A program made the position numbers and the translations under genes. The notes under the pieces are model-generated. The model was not told where the DNA came from. It saw only the letters and a program-made list of their open reading frames with translations, and searched no databases. A stretch of DNA of 25,096 bases from NCBI GenBank assembly GCA_900553515.1, contig USDN01000039.1, forward strand, positions 1 through 25,096. The letters are read 5' to 3'. Positions 14,374 through 23,051 of the stretch are shown here, piece after piece. How positions within the stretch are numbered: position 1 is the stretch's first letter; each line of letters begins with the position of its first letter. This DNA is from an uncultured Blautia sp. (GTDB lineage Bacteria > Bacillota > Clostridia > Lachnospirales > Lachnospiraceae).

Positions 14374-16242
14374 TTACTTGCTGTCTTTCGGCTGCGCAGG
14401 CGGATGAAAAAAAAGATATACCTGCTGCGCGCTTGCTGCATTCATAGACTCTGTTTCCGTCAGCTCCTCCAGAGAAGCATCCCGGATCCCTTCCACAGAC
14501 CGAAACTTCCGCATCAGTGCTTTCCTTCTTCGTTCACCGATCCCCGGTATATCATCCAGAATCGAATGGACCTGTTCCTTACTGCGGAGAGATCTATGAT
14601 ATTCTATTGCAAAACGATGAGCCTCATCCTGGATCCTTGTGATCAGACGAAAACCTTCACTGTTTGTTTCAATTGGAATTTCCACATTATTAAAATAAAG
14701 TCCCCGGGTACGATGATGGTCATCCTTCACCATACCGCAGACCGGAATCTGTATTCCAAGCTTCTCCAGAACTCCCAGGGCAATATTTACCTGCCCCCTG
14801 CCTCCGTCCATCAGAAGCAGATCCGGCATTCTGGCAAAGCTGTCAAATTCTCCATTGCTCTCATGGGTAAAACGCCTGGTAAGCACTTCTTCCATACTGG
14901 CATAATCATTTGGACCCTGAACAGACTTAATGCGGAATTTACGATAATCACTTTTTTTCGGGCGTCCTTTTTCATATACGACCATGGATCCCACAGACTC
15001 AAAACCACTGATATTTGAAATATCAAAGGCCTCCATCCGGATGATATCCTGCAGCCCCAGCCATTCCTCTACTTCATGGACGGCTCCTATTGTCCGTCCT
15101 TCTTCACGGCGGATACGCTCTCTGTCTTTATCCAGAACCATACGGGCATTTTCTCTGGCAAGCTCCACCAGCTTCTCCTTTGTGCCCTTTTTGGGTACCA
15201 GGATATGGACTTTTTGCTTTCTCCTGGAGCTGAGCCACTCTTCGATCACCTCACGGTCTTCCACATCTGTCTGAAGCATAATCTCTCTGGGAATAAATGG
15301 TGTCCCCGCATAAAATTGCTTCAGAAAACTGGACAGCACCTGTTCTCTGGTGTCGCCTCTTGCAACCCTCAGATAAAAATGATCCCTTCCAATGATCCTG
15401 CCGCTGCGCATAAAAAACACCTGCACTACGGCATCCTGCTCTCGAAGATCCAGGCTTTCGTCCATTGCCACAGCAATAATATCTCTGTCTTCTTCTCCAT
15501 AAGCAGTGATCTTCTGGCGTTCCCCGATCTTACGGATGCTCTGGATCAGATCACGGCACTCTGCCGCGTCCTCAAACTGAAGCTCCTCAGAAGCTTTCTG
15601 CATCTTATCCGTCAGCTGGTCAATGGTTTCCTGGAAATCTCCATTTAAAAAGCGAAGAACCTTCTGGATATTTTCCCTGTATGCCTCCTGTAGCACATTT
15701 CCCGTGCAGGGACCGGTACACTGCTTCATGTGATAATAAAGACAGGGGCGGTCTTTTCCACAGTCTCTGGGAAGTGTCCTGCTGCAGGAACGGACCTGAT
15801 ACAATTTTCGTACAAGCTCTATGACGTCTTTTACTGCTCCCCCGCTTGTATATGGTCCAAAATATCGATTTTTGTCCTTTTTCATCCTTCGCGCAAAAAG
15901 CACCCTTGGATAAGCCTCCTGAACTGTCACCTTGATAAAGGGATAACTTTTGTCATCCTTCAGCATCGTATTATATTTAGGTCTGTGCTCTTTGATCAGA
16001 TTACTTTCCAGTACAAGTGCTTCCAGCTCAGAATCTGTAATGATATATTCAAATCTTGCAATGTGGGTGACCATCTGCTCGATTTTGGCACCTTTGTAAC
16101 GGCTGCTCTGAAAATACTGCCGTACCCGGTTTTTAAGGCTGACAGCCTTTCCCACATATATGATCTCATCCCGCTCATCGTGCATCAGATATACGCCCGG
16201 CTTGGCGGGAAGTTTTTTCAGTTCTTCCTCAATCAGAAACAT
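14374..16242 (-). CDS. uvrC: Excinuclease ABC subunit C
   Basis: UvrC makes both incisions around DNA lesions in nucleotide excision repair with UvrA and UvrB. The 622-residue protein has the N-terminal GIY-YIG nuclease (GVY at 16-18, YVG at 29-31), a UvrB-binding UVR motif near residues 205-240, the RNase H-like second nuclease domain, and helix-hairpin-helix DNA-binding motifs near the end (DDIPGIGERRRKALMRKF). It overlaps the end of ftsH by 14 nt, with only a weak AGGA ribosome site, suggesting coupled translation. uvrA and uvrB are not in the window. Confidence 0.96.
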   Translation of the reverse strand: MFLIEEELKKLPAKPGVYLMHDERDEIIYVGKAVSLKNRVRQYFQSSRYKGAKIEQMVTHIARFEYIITDSELEALVLESNLIKEHRPKYNTMLKDDKSYPFIKVTVQEAYPRVLFARRMKKDKNRYFGPYTSGGAVKDVIELVRKLYQVRSCSRTLPRDCGKDRPCLYYHMKQCTGPCTGNVLQEAYRENIQKVLRFLNGDFQETIDQLTDKMQKASEELQFEDAAECRDLIQSIRKIGERQKITAYGEEDRDIIAVAMDESLDLREQDAVVQVFFMRSGRIIGRDHFYLRVARGDTREQVLSSFLKQFYAGTPFIPREIMLQTDVEDREVIEEWLSSRRKQKVHILVPKKGTKEKLVELARENARMVLDKDRERIRREEGRTIGAVHEVEEWLGLQDIIRMEAFDISNISGFESVGSMVVYEKGRPKKSDYRKFRIKSVQGPNDYASMEEVLTRRFTHESNGEFDSFARMPDLLLMDGGRGQVNIALGVLEKLGIQIPVCGMVKDDHHRTRGLYFNNVEIPIETNSEGFRLITRIQDEAHRFAIEYHRSLRSKEQVHSILDDIPGIGERRRKALMRKFRSVEGIRDASLEELTETESMNAASAQQVYLFFHPPAQPKDSK

Positions 16243-18214
16243 TTTCTGTATCCTGCTTTTCTTCTGATACGACCTCTTCGATCGCTTTCACATCTTCCGG
16301 AAATACCAGATCATTCAGGTCTTCCGGAATATCCATTCCTCTCTCCACTGCCCGGAAGATCTTCATAAATTCTTTTCCGGTAATAGTCTCTTTTCGGATC
16401 AGATATTCCGCGATCTTATCAAGAGCTGTCCTGTGACCGCTTAAAAGCCGCTTGGACTCTTCGTAGGATTCATGAAGAAGCTTCATTACCTCATGGTCGA
16501 TCTCTGTTGCCGTATCATCACCACAGTTTAATACAGCTCTTCCGGAAAGATACTGATTCTCCTGAGAAGCCAGTCCCATAAGCCCGAATTTCTGCGACAT
16601 GCCATACTGGGTGATCATAGCTCTTGCAACCTTGGTAGCCTGTTCAATATCATTGGCAGCCCCTGTCGTTACAGTGTCAAAAACAATCTCCTCCGCAGCA
16701 CGGCCGCCCAGATATCCAACAAGCATTGCTTCCAGTTCTTTCTGTGTGTTAAGGAATTTTTCTTCCTCCGGAACATGCATAACATATCCCAGTGCCCCCA
16801 TAGTACGCGGAACAATGGTGATCTTCTGCACCGGCTCCGAATCTTTCTGAAGGGCGCTGACAAGAGCATGTCCTACCTCATGATAGGATACGATCCGTCT
16901 TTCCTGTTCGCTTAAAATGCGATCTTTCTTTTCCTTACCTACAAGGACCACTTCCACTGATTCCAGAAGATCCTTCTGGGATACCGCCCTGCGGCCATTT
17001 TTTACTGCAAGAATTGCAGCTTCATTTATCATATTTGCAAGATCAGAGCCTACGGCACCGGATGTAGCCAGCGCAATGGCATCCAGATCTACCGTCTCAT
17101 CAAGAAGCACATCCTTGGCATGCACTTTCAGAACCTCCACACGGCCTTTCAGATCCGGGCGATCCACGATCACACGACGGTCAAAACGTCCAGGACGGAG
17201 AAGTGCCGGATCCAGAACCTCCGGACGGTTGGTTGCCGCAAGGATCAGAAGCCCTTTGGAAGTGTCAAATCCATCCATTTCTGCAAGAAGCTGATTCAGA
17301 GTCTGCTCACGCTCATCATTTCCGCCGCCGTAATGAGAATCACGGCTCTTTCCGATCGCATCGATCTCATCAATAAACACGATACAGGGAGCATTCTTCT
17401 TAGCTTCCTCAAAAAGATCGCGGACACGAGACGCACCTACACCTACAAACATCTCCACAAATTCCGAACCGGAAAGAGAGAAAAACGGTACCTTTGCCTC
17501 TCCGGCCACCGCTTTTGCCAAAAGAGTCTTACCAGTTCCAGGAGGACCTACAAGCAAAGCACCTTTGGGAAGTTTGGCTCCGATAGCCGTATATTTTCCT
17601 GGATTATGAAGAAAATCCACAACCTCCTGGAGAGATTCTTTTGCCTCATCCTGGCCGGCCACATCCTTAAAGGTAATGCCTGTCTCCTGCTGGATATATG
17701 CCTTTGCACGGCTTTTGCCCACACCCATAACACCGCCGCCTTTATTCATACGGCGCATAAAGAACATCAGCATTCCAAACATAAGAACTGTAGGAAGCAG
17801 CACACTGAGCAGCATGGAAAGAATCTCAAGCATAGCGTCCGGCTGTTCATACTGAAAAATGATCCCTTTGCCTTCCAGCCGGGCGGTAAGGGCATCGATA
17901 TTCTCCATCTGATTTACACGATACTGCTTCTTCTCAAAGGAATCATGAAGCTTCGGTTCTACGGTCAGCACACCAGACTGCAGCGTTACTTCTTTTATCT
18001 GATCCTTTTCTACCATTTCAATAAATTTGTCATAGGTGATCTCACTGGTAGCACCATTTCGCATTTCTGTGATAAAGCTCAGGCAGATCAGTGTCACCAG
18101 AAGACAGAGTAAAAATGCCAGCAATGACTGGCGGTTTTTATTTGACCCTGGTTTTCCGGGTTCATTACGGTCCGGCCTGTTCCCATCCGGACGGTTTTCC
18201 ATATGATCGTTCAT
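16229..18214 (-). CDS. ftsH: ATP-dependent zinc metalloprotease FtsH
   Basis: FtsH is the membrane-bound hexameric AAA+ protease that degrades membrane and short-lived regulatory proteins. Of 661 residues, two membrane segments lie at about 31-48 and 130-152, flanking a small external domain. Walker A GPPGTGKT is at 223-230 and Walker B IVFIDEID at 278-285. The zinc site HEVGH is at 445-449, where most homologues have HEAGH, and the third ligand is probably Asp522 in TTGAANDI. The N-terminus is unusually Asn/Arg/Pro-rich and polar. The ATG at 18214 has GAGGAGG upstream, and a TTGATT-17-TATAAT promoter precedes it. It heads ftsH-uvrC-hprK-glk. Confidence 0.96.
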   Translation of the reverse strand: MNDHMENRPDGNRPDRNEPGKPGSNKNRQSLLAFLLCLLVTLICLSFITEMRNGATSEITYDKFIEMVEKDQIKEVTLQSGVLTVEPKLHDSFEKKQYRVNQMENIDALTARLEGKGIIFQYEQPDAMLEILSMLLSVLLPTVLMFGMLMFFMRRMNKGGGVMGVGKSRAKAYIQQETGITFKDVAGQDEAKESLQEVVDFLHNPGKYTAIGAKLPKGALLVGPPGTGKTLLAKAVAGEAKVPFFSLSGSEFVEMFVGVGASRVRDLFEEAKKNAPCIVFIDEIDAIGKSRDSHYGGGNDEREQTLNQLLAEMDGFDTSKGLLILAATNRPEVLDPALLRPGRFDRRVIVDRPDLKGRVEVLKVHAKDVLLDETVDLDAIALATSGAVGSDLANMINEAAILAVKNGRRAVSQKDLLESVEVVLVGKEKKDRILSEQERRIVSYHEVGHALVSALQKDSEPVQKITIVPRTMGALGYVMHVPEEEKFLNTQKELEAMLVGYLGGRAAEEIVFDTVTTGAANDIEQATKVARAMITQYGMSQKFGLMGLASQENQYLSGRAVLNCGDDTATEIDHEVMKLLHESYEESKRLLSGHRTALDKIAEYLIRKETITGKEFMKIFRAVERGMDIPEDLNDLVFPEDVKAIEEVVSEEKQDTENVSD

Positions 18215-18240
18215 TCTTTTCCTCCTCTACTGTCTTCTTT

Positions 18241-18269
18241 ATTATAAAGAGATTTCCTCCATAAATCAA
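18241..18269 (-). promoter_or_regulatory. Promoter for the ftsH operon
   Basis: On the minus strand, -35 TTGATT (18264-18269), 17-nt spacer, -10 TATAAT (18241-18246). The start would be near 18234, about 20 nt before the ATG. It diverges from the DUF1846 promoter, with the two -35 boxes 25 nt apart. Confidence 0.65.
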
Positions 18270-18294
18270 CAGAATTAGTCTGTTTAAAAAAGTT

Positions 18295-18323
18295 TTGCAT
18301 CCGTCAGTTGTTCGTAGTATACT
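18295..18323 (+). promoter_or_regulatory. Promoter for the DUF1846 gene
   Basis: -35 TTGCAT (18295-18300), 17-nt spacer, -10 TATACT (18318-18323). The start near 18330 gives a leader of about 50 nt before the ATG at 18382. Confidence 0.65.
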
Positions 18324-18381
18324 ATCAGCATGAGTAAGGCAGAATTTCTGCCAATGACGTGAATCGGGAAAGGAAAAAATT

Positions 18382-19872
18382 ATGAAGACAGGATTTGATA
18401 ACGGGAAATACCTAACCATGCAGTCAGAACATATCCGTGAAAGGATCGGCAAATTCGGCAATAAACTTTACCTGGAATTTGGCGGAAAACTTTTTGATGA
18501 TTTTCATGCATCCAGAGTCCTTCCTGGATTTGAACCAGACAGTAAGCTTCGCATGCTGATGCAGCTCAGTGATCAGGCGGAGATCGTCATTGTCATCAGC
18601 GCTGCTGATATTGATAAAAACAAAGTCCGCGGGGATCTGGGGATCACCTATGATGAAGATGTTCTCCGCCTTATTGAAGTTTTCTCCGAACGTGGACTTT
18701 ATGTAGGAAGTGTCTGCATCACCCGCTATTCCGGACAGGAAGGCGCCGATCTTTTTAAGAACCGGTTGGAAAAACTCGGCATCCGTGTATTTGTTCATTA
18801 TAACATCCCCGGATATCCCAGCAACACCTCCCTTATTGTAAGTGACGAGGGTTACGGTAAAAATCAGTATATCGAGACATCCAGACCATTGGTCGTAATC
18901 ACTGCCCCGGGACCGGGAAGCGGTAAAATGGCCGTGTGTCTCTCTCAGCTTTATCATGAACACAAACGTGGTATCTGTGCCGGATATGCAAAATTCGAGA
19001 CCTTCCCTATCTGGAATATTCCGCTGAAACATCCGGTCAACCTGGCATATGAAGCAGCCACAGCAGATCTGAATGATGTAAATATGATCGACCCCTTCCA
19101 TCTGGAGGCCTATGGAGAAACTACTGTCAATTATAACCGTGACGTAGAGATCTTCCCTGTACTCCAGGCAATGTTTGAAAAAATCATGGGTGAGTGCCCT
19201 TATAAATCACCTACTGATATGGGTGTCAACATGGCCGGGAACTGTATTGTAGATGATGAAGTCTGCAAAGAGGCCTCTCGTCAGGAGATCATCCGCCGCT
19301 ATTATAAAAGCTGCGATGCTCTTGTATCCGGTACTGGCAAAGAAGAAGAGGTATGTAAGATCGAGCTTCTCCTGAAGCAGGCTCATGCCTCCCTGGAAGA
19401 CCGCAGAGTTGTCACTGCTGCTCTGGATATCGAAAAGCAGACAGGCGCTCCTGCAGCTGCCCTGGAACTTCCTGATGGTGAAATCATTGACGGAAAGACC
19501 TCTGATCTGCTTGGAGCATCTTCAGCGCTGCTTCTCAATGCACTGAAGGAACTGGCAGGAATCGAGCATGCTCACCATGTGATCTCTCCGGAAGCTATCC
19601 GTCCTATCCAGGAGCTGAAGACCAGATACCTGGGAAGCAAGAATCCCCGTCTCCACACAGACGAAACCCTTATTGCACTTTCCGTCAGCGCAGCAAGCAA
19701 TCCGGAAGCCGGACTGGCGCTGGAGCAGCTTCCCAAATTAAAAGGCTGCCAGGCCCACACATCTGTCATGCTGTCCTCCGTGGATATCTGGCAGTTCCGA
19801 AGACTTGGTATTGAGCTGACCTGTGAACCAAAATTTGAAAAAAAGAAAAAAGATGATGACGATGATAAATAA
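18382..19872 (+). CDS. DUF1846 family protein, function unknown
   Basis: This is a 496-residue cytosolic protein of the DUF1846 family, which is about this length and has no assigned reaction. A nucleotide-binding-like loop GPGSGKM at 177-183 follows a hydrophobic strand (VVITA), suggesting that it binds a nucleotide, although the spacing is not a strict Walker A. There are no membrane segments or signal peptide. The last 10 residues are KKKKDDDDDK, an odd block of opposite charges. The ATG at 18382 has AAAGGA about 8 nt upstream. It has its own promoter and terminator, diverges from ftsH and converges on galE, so context gives no functional link. Confidence 0.88.
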   Translation: MKTGFDNGKYLTMQSEHIRERIGKFGNKLYLEFGGKLFDDFHASRVLPGFEPDSKLRMLMQLSDQAEIVIVISAADIDKNKVRGDLGITYDEDVLRLIEVFSERGLYVGSVCITRYSGQEGADLFKNRLEKLGIRVFVHYNIPGYPSNTSLIVSDEGYGKNQYIETSRPLVVITAPGPGSGKMAVCLSQLYHEHKRGICAGYAKFETFPIWNIPLKHPVNLAYEAATADLNDVNMIDPFHLEAYGETTVNYNRDVEIFPVLQAMFEKIMGECPYKSPTDMGVNMAGNCIVDDEVCKEASRQEIIRRYYKSCDALVSGTGKEEEVCKIELLLKQAHASLEDRRVVTAALDIEKQTGAPAAALELPDGEIIDGKTSDLLGASSALLLNALKELAGIEHAHHVISPEAIRPIQELKTRYLGSKNPRLHTDETLIALSVSAASNPEAGLALEQLPKLKGCQAHTSVMLSSVDIWQFRRLGIELTCEPKFEKKKKDDDDDK

Positions 19873-19879
19873 GCTCCAT

Positions 19880-19920
19880 AAGAAAACCTCCGGAGAATTT
19901 CTCCGGAGGTTTTCTTATTT
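19880..19920. terminator. Bidirectional terminator between the DUF1846 gene and galE
   Basis: A perfect 17-bp stem (19880-19896 with 19900-19916, core AACCTCCGGAGA) and a 3-nt loop, with A- and T-rich flanks on both sides. It lies 8 nt past the DUF1846 stop and 2 nt past the galE stop, and ends both converging transcripts. galE is thus the last gene of its operon. Confidence 0.92.
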
Positions 19921-19921
19921 A

Positions 19922-20938
19922 TTATTCATCATAGCCATTAGGATTTTTACTCTGCCAGTTCCAGGAATCTGCACACATTTCTTTGATACCAAACTCTGCT
20001 TTCCATCCAAGTTCTCTTTCCGCCTTGGATGCATCCGCATAGCAGGTAGCGATATCGCCTGGACGACGTGGTTTGATTACATAAGGAACTTTCACGCCTG
20101 TTGCCTCTTCGAAATTTTTTACGATATCAAGAACGCTGTAGCCTTTTCCGGTTCCCAGGTTATAAATATTCAGTCCTGATTTATCTTCAATCTTTTTAAG
20201 CGCCTTCACATGACCTTTTGCCAGATCCACTACATGGATATAATCTCTTACGCCGGTTCCATCCGGAGTGTCATAATCATTTCCAAATACACCAAGTTCT
20301 TTCAGCTTGCCAACAGCAACCTGTGTCACATAAGGCATCAGATTATTGGGAATACCGTTTGGATTCTCTCCAATAGTTCCGCTCTTATGGGCACCGATAG
20401 GATTGAAGTAACGAAGAAGAACCACATTCCATTCCGGATCTGCCTTCTGAATGTCACTTAACACCTGCTCCAGCATGGATTTTGTCCATCCATAAGGATT
20501 CGTGCACTGTCCTTTTGGGCACTCTTCTGTGATCGGAATGATAGCAGGATCGCCATATACCGTTGCAGAAGAAGAGAAAATAATATTCTTCACGCCGTGT
20601 TTTCTCATTACATCTACCAGAGTCAGTGTTCCGGCAATATTATTTTCATAATATTCCCATGGTTTTGCTACAGATTCCCCAACAGCTTTCAGGCCTGCAA
20701 AATGAATACAGGAATCAATATCCTCTTTTTCAAAGATTTCTGTAAGAGCTTCCCTGTCAAGAATATCTGCCTTATAGAATTTCACAGGTTTTCCTGTGAT
20801 CTTTTCCACACGCTCCAGACTTTTCTCACTGGAATTACTTAAGTTATCCACAACAACAACTTCGTATCCCGCATTTTGAAGCTCTACAACTGTATGGCTG
20901 CCGATATAACCGGCGCCGCCTGTAACTAAAATTGCCAT
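19922..20938 (-). CDS. galE: UDP-glucose/UDP-N-acetylglucosamine 4-epimerase
   Basis: This is an NAD-dependent 4-epimerase of UDP-sugars. Of 338 residues, the Rossmann motif TGGAGYIGSH is at 6-15. Catalytic Ser124 lies in FSSSATVYG, and the YxxxK pair is Y149 and K153. Aligned on GDxxxxxADASKAEREL, residue 299 is Cys, where E. coli GalE has Tyr299 and human GALE has Cys307. A small residue there lets the pocket take N-acetyl groups, so UDP-GlcNAc/UDP-GalNAc activity is predicted beside UDP-Glc/UDP-Gal. The ATG at 20938 has GAGGAGGA upstream. It is the last gene of the sugar operon, 54 nt after the kinase gene. Confidence 0.95.
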   Translation of the reverse strand: MAILVTGGAGYIGSHTVVELQNAGYEVVVVDNLSNSSEKSLERVEKITGKPVKFYKADILDREALTEIFEKEDIDSCIHFAGLKAVGESVAKPWEYYENNIAGTLTLVDVMRKHGVKNIIFSSSATVYGDPAIIPITEECPKGQCTNPYGWTKSMLEQVLSDIQKADPEWNVVLLRYFNPIGAHKSGTIGENPNGIPNNLMPYVTQVAVGKLKELGVFGNDYDTPDGTGVRDYIHVVDLAKGHVKALKKIEDKSGLNIYNLGTGKGYSVLDIVKNFEEATGVKVPYVIKPRRPGDIATCYADASKAERELGWKAEFGIKEMCADSWNWQSKNPNGYDE

Positions 20939-20992
20939 GATCTTGTCCTCCTCTTCAGGTCTTCTTATGGTTCGTTACCAGTATTCAGTATA

Positions 20993-22096
20993 TCACTGCC
21001 TGTATTTTTCTACAATAGCTTTCATCTGAGGAAGTTTTTCTTCCATATCTGCCACCAGTTTAAACTGTGTACGGCAGCGGTCCAGATTATGTCCTTCTCT
21101 GTGGATCTTAAAGTAGTGATCTCCTTCCAGATAATCTGTCAGGAAACGCATACCACATTCAAATGTCATAAGGATCGCACCCATAGGAAGCATATTCAGT
21201 TCAATATCCGTAAGCGCTCCGGCACATCCCTCAATGAAACCTTTTGTATAAACTTCATAAAGATGAAGATCACAGGAAACTTTGCTGAGATCCGGCTCAT
21301 CCTCTGCGCCTGTACTTGCACCAAAGCGGATAGAATCACCGAAGTCATTCACGGAAAGTCCCGGCATAACGGTATCAAGGTCGATCACACAGATTGCTTT
21401 TCCGGTCTCGTCATCGATCATGATATTGTTCAGCTTTGTATCATTGTGGGTAACACGAAGAGGGATCTCTCCCTTTTCCTGCAGATCGCAAAGAGTATGA
21501 GCCAGTTCCTCACGATCCAGCACAAATCTGATCTCATCCTGAACATCCTTTGCACGGCCTTCACTGTCTGATTCCACTGCCTCTTTAAACTTGCGGAAAC
21601 GATCTACTGTATTGTGGAAATTCACAATTGTTTCATGCAGGGTTTCTGCCGGGTAGTCTGCCAGCAGTCTCTGAAAATGTCCGAAAGCAACTGCGCTCTG
21701 GTAAAAATCATTGTCATCCTTTACCATGTCAAAGCTTGTAGCATCTTCAATAAAAAGATACACTCTCCAGTATTCACCCTCTGAATCCACATAATAAGGG
21801 CTGTTTTCCTTATCATTTACAATATTTAATGTCTCTCTTTCAACATCTCCGCCGTTTTCCTGGATTTTTTTACGGAGCCATGATGTAACGCCGCTGACAT
21901 TCTCCATCAGCTCTACCGGCTTCGTAAAAATGCTCTTATTCATTCTCTGGAGGATAAAGCGTTTATCCTGTCCGTCCGATGTACGGACAGTCAGGCGATA
22001 GGTATCATTGATATGTCCGCTTCCGTATGGAATACATTCTACTACCTCTCCCGGAAAGTCAAATCTGCTTATTACTTCTTTCTGAATCGCATTCAC
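20993..22096 (-). CDS. nahK: N-acetylhexosamine 1-kinase-like phosphotransferase (LnpB/NahK type)
   Basis: NahK (LnpB) of bifidobacteria makes GlcNAc-1-P or GalNAc-1-P in the lacto-N-biose/galacto-N-biose pathway. This protein has the APH-like kinase fold. Numbered from the in-frame upstream ATG, GSGHINDTY (32-40) is the nucleotide loop typical of NahK, HNDTKLNN (224-231) carries catalytic Asp226, and VIDLDTV has metal-binding Asp246. RFILQRMN and YWRVYLFIEDATS also resemble NahK. I start it at the GTG at 22096, where GGAGGAG lies 11 nt upstream and the preceding stop is 2 nt away. The ATG at 22117 lacks a ribosome site. Other sugar or choline-type substrates remain possible. Confidence 0.8.
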   Translation of the reverse strand: MNAIQKEVISRFDFPGEVVECIPYGSGHINDTYRLTVRTSDGQDKRFILQRMNKSIFTKPVELMENVSGVTSWLRKKIQENGGDVERETLNIVNDKENSPYYVDSEGEYWRVYLFIEDATSFDMVKDDNDFYQSAVAFGHFQRLLADYPAETLHETIVNFHNTVDRFRKFKEAVESDSEGRAKDVQDEIRFVLDREELAHTLCDLQEKGEIPLRVTHNDTKLNNIMIDDETGKAICVIDLDTVMPGLSVNDFGDSIRFGASTGAEDEPDLSKVSCDLHLYEVYTKGFIEGCAGALTDIELNMLPMGAILMTFECGMRFLTDYLEGDHYFKIHREGHNLDRCRTQFKLVADMEEKLPQMKAIVEKYRQ

Positions 22097-22098
22097 TG

Positions 22099-23031
22099 TT
22101 ATCTGTTCTCCTCCCATAAATTCTGCGGGTAAAGTCCCTGATCCTTCAGATTCTGGATAGCAGCCATAACAACTGGCTTATCGTCTTTATAAGTAACACC
22201 ATACCATTTGTCTTCGGATTTCAGTACTTTAACAGTCGCCTTGTTTTCGTGAAGAAGTTCATCCACTACAAAAGGCAGAAAATATTCGCACTTCAGCGGA
22301 TTTTTATTTAAATTCTCATTAAGGAATGCTGCAAAACGCTCTTTCAGTTCTGTAAGGATGCTTGCAGAAAATCCCCACATGTTCATTGAAACTGTACTTC
22401 CTTCCGGCAGCATTGTCCATGTTGCACCATCATCCTCTGTATACGCTGTTCCGCCATCGTGTTTTTCAATGTGGGTACGTTCATTGATCTTCATAAGATG
22501 ATCGTTTTCATCTGTCACACAAACGCCTCTGGCAACATGACCGTTGTCTGTAAGAGTATTCTCCAGCTTGTAGCCTACCATCATATATCTGTAAAGATTT
22601 TCCTCATCCTGGTTTTCTGTAAGGAAATCATATGCCATCTTAAATGCATGGCTTCCATAATAATCGTCTGCATTGATCACGGCAAATGGTCCGTCCACCT
22701 CTCCGATGCAGCTTAATACCGCATGTCCGGTTCCCCATGGTTTCACTCTGTCAGCAGGTACTTCATATCCTTCCGGAATATTATGAAGATCCTGGAATAC
22801 ATAAGCTACCCGGATCTGCTTGCTGAGACGGTCGCCAATAGCTTTTCTGAAATCTTCTTCGTTTTCTTTTTTGATAATGAATACTACCTTCTCAAATCCG
22901 GCTTTCACAGCATCATAGATGGAAAAATCCATAATAATGTGCCCTTCTTTGTCAATAGGATCGATCTGCTTCAGGCCGCCGTAACGGCTTCCCATACCTG
23001 CTGCCATAACTACTAATACTGGTTTTTTCAT
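22099..23031 (-). CDS. Sugar-phosphate nucleotidyltransferase (NTP_transferase family)
   Basis: It is predicted to join a sugar 1-phosphate to an NTP, releasing pyrophosphate. Of 310 residues, the N-terminal nucleotide loop is AAGMGSRYGGLKQ at 10-22, and the metal-binding acidic pair is in INADDYYG at 119-126. It has no left-handed helix repeat of GlmU type and is not a GalT-fold enzyme. Position directly before the NahK-like kinase and GalE suggests that it converts HexNAc-1-P (or hexose-1-P) to the UDP-sugar. That is context inference. The ATG at 23031 has AAAGGA 10 nt upstream, and it follows the MalG-like permease by 20 nt. Confidence 0.85.
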   Translation of the reverse strand: MKKPVLVVMAAGMGSRYGGLKQIDPIDKEGHIIMDFSIYDAVKAGFEKVVFIIKKENEEDFRKAIGDRLSKQIRVAYVFQDLHNIPEGYEVPADRVKPWGTGHAVLSCIGEVDGPFAVINADDYYGSHAFKMAYDFLTENQDEENLYRYMMVGYKLENTLTDNGHVARGVCVTDENDHLMKINERTHIEKHDGGTAYTEDDGATWTMLPEGSTVSMNMWGFSASILTELKERFAAFLNENLNKNPLKCEYFLPFVVDELLHENKATVKVLKSEDKWYGVTYKDDKPVVMAAIQNLKDQGLYPQNLWEENR

Positions 23032-23051
23032 GATGTTCAGTCCTTTCTTAA

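Noticed and set aside
17120..18112. A 330-codon open frame on the plus strand, antisense to ftsH
   Set aside because: Its composition is shadow-like (His, Lys and Phe runs), no recognisable domain is seen, and it lies fully opposite FtsH.
19843..19869. DDDDDK tail of the DUF1846 protein resembling an enterokinase/FLAG-type sequence
   Set aside because: It is encoded in native A-rich DNA with the natural stop and terminator following. Nothing suggests an engineered tag.
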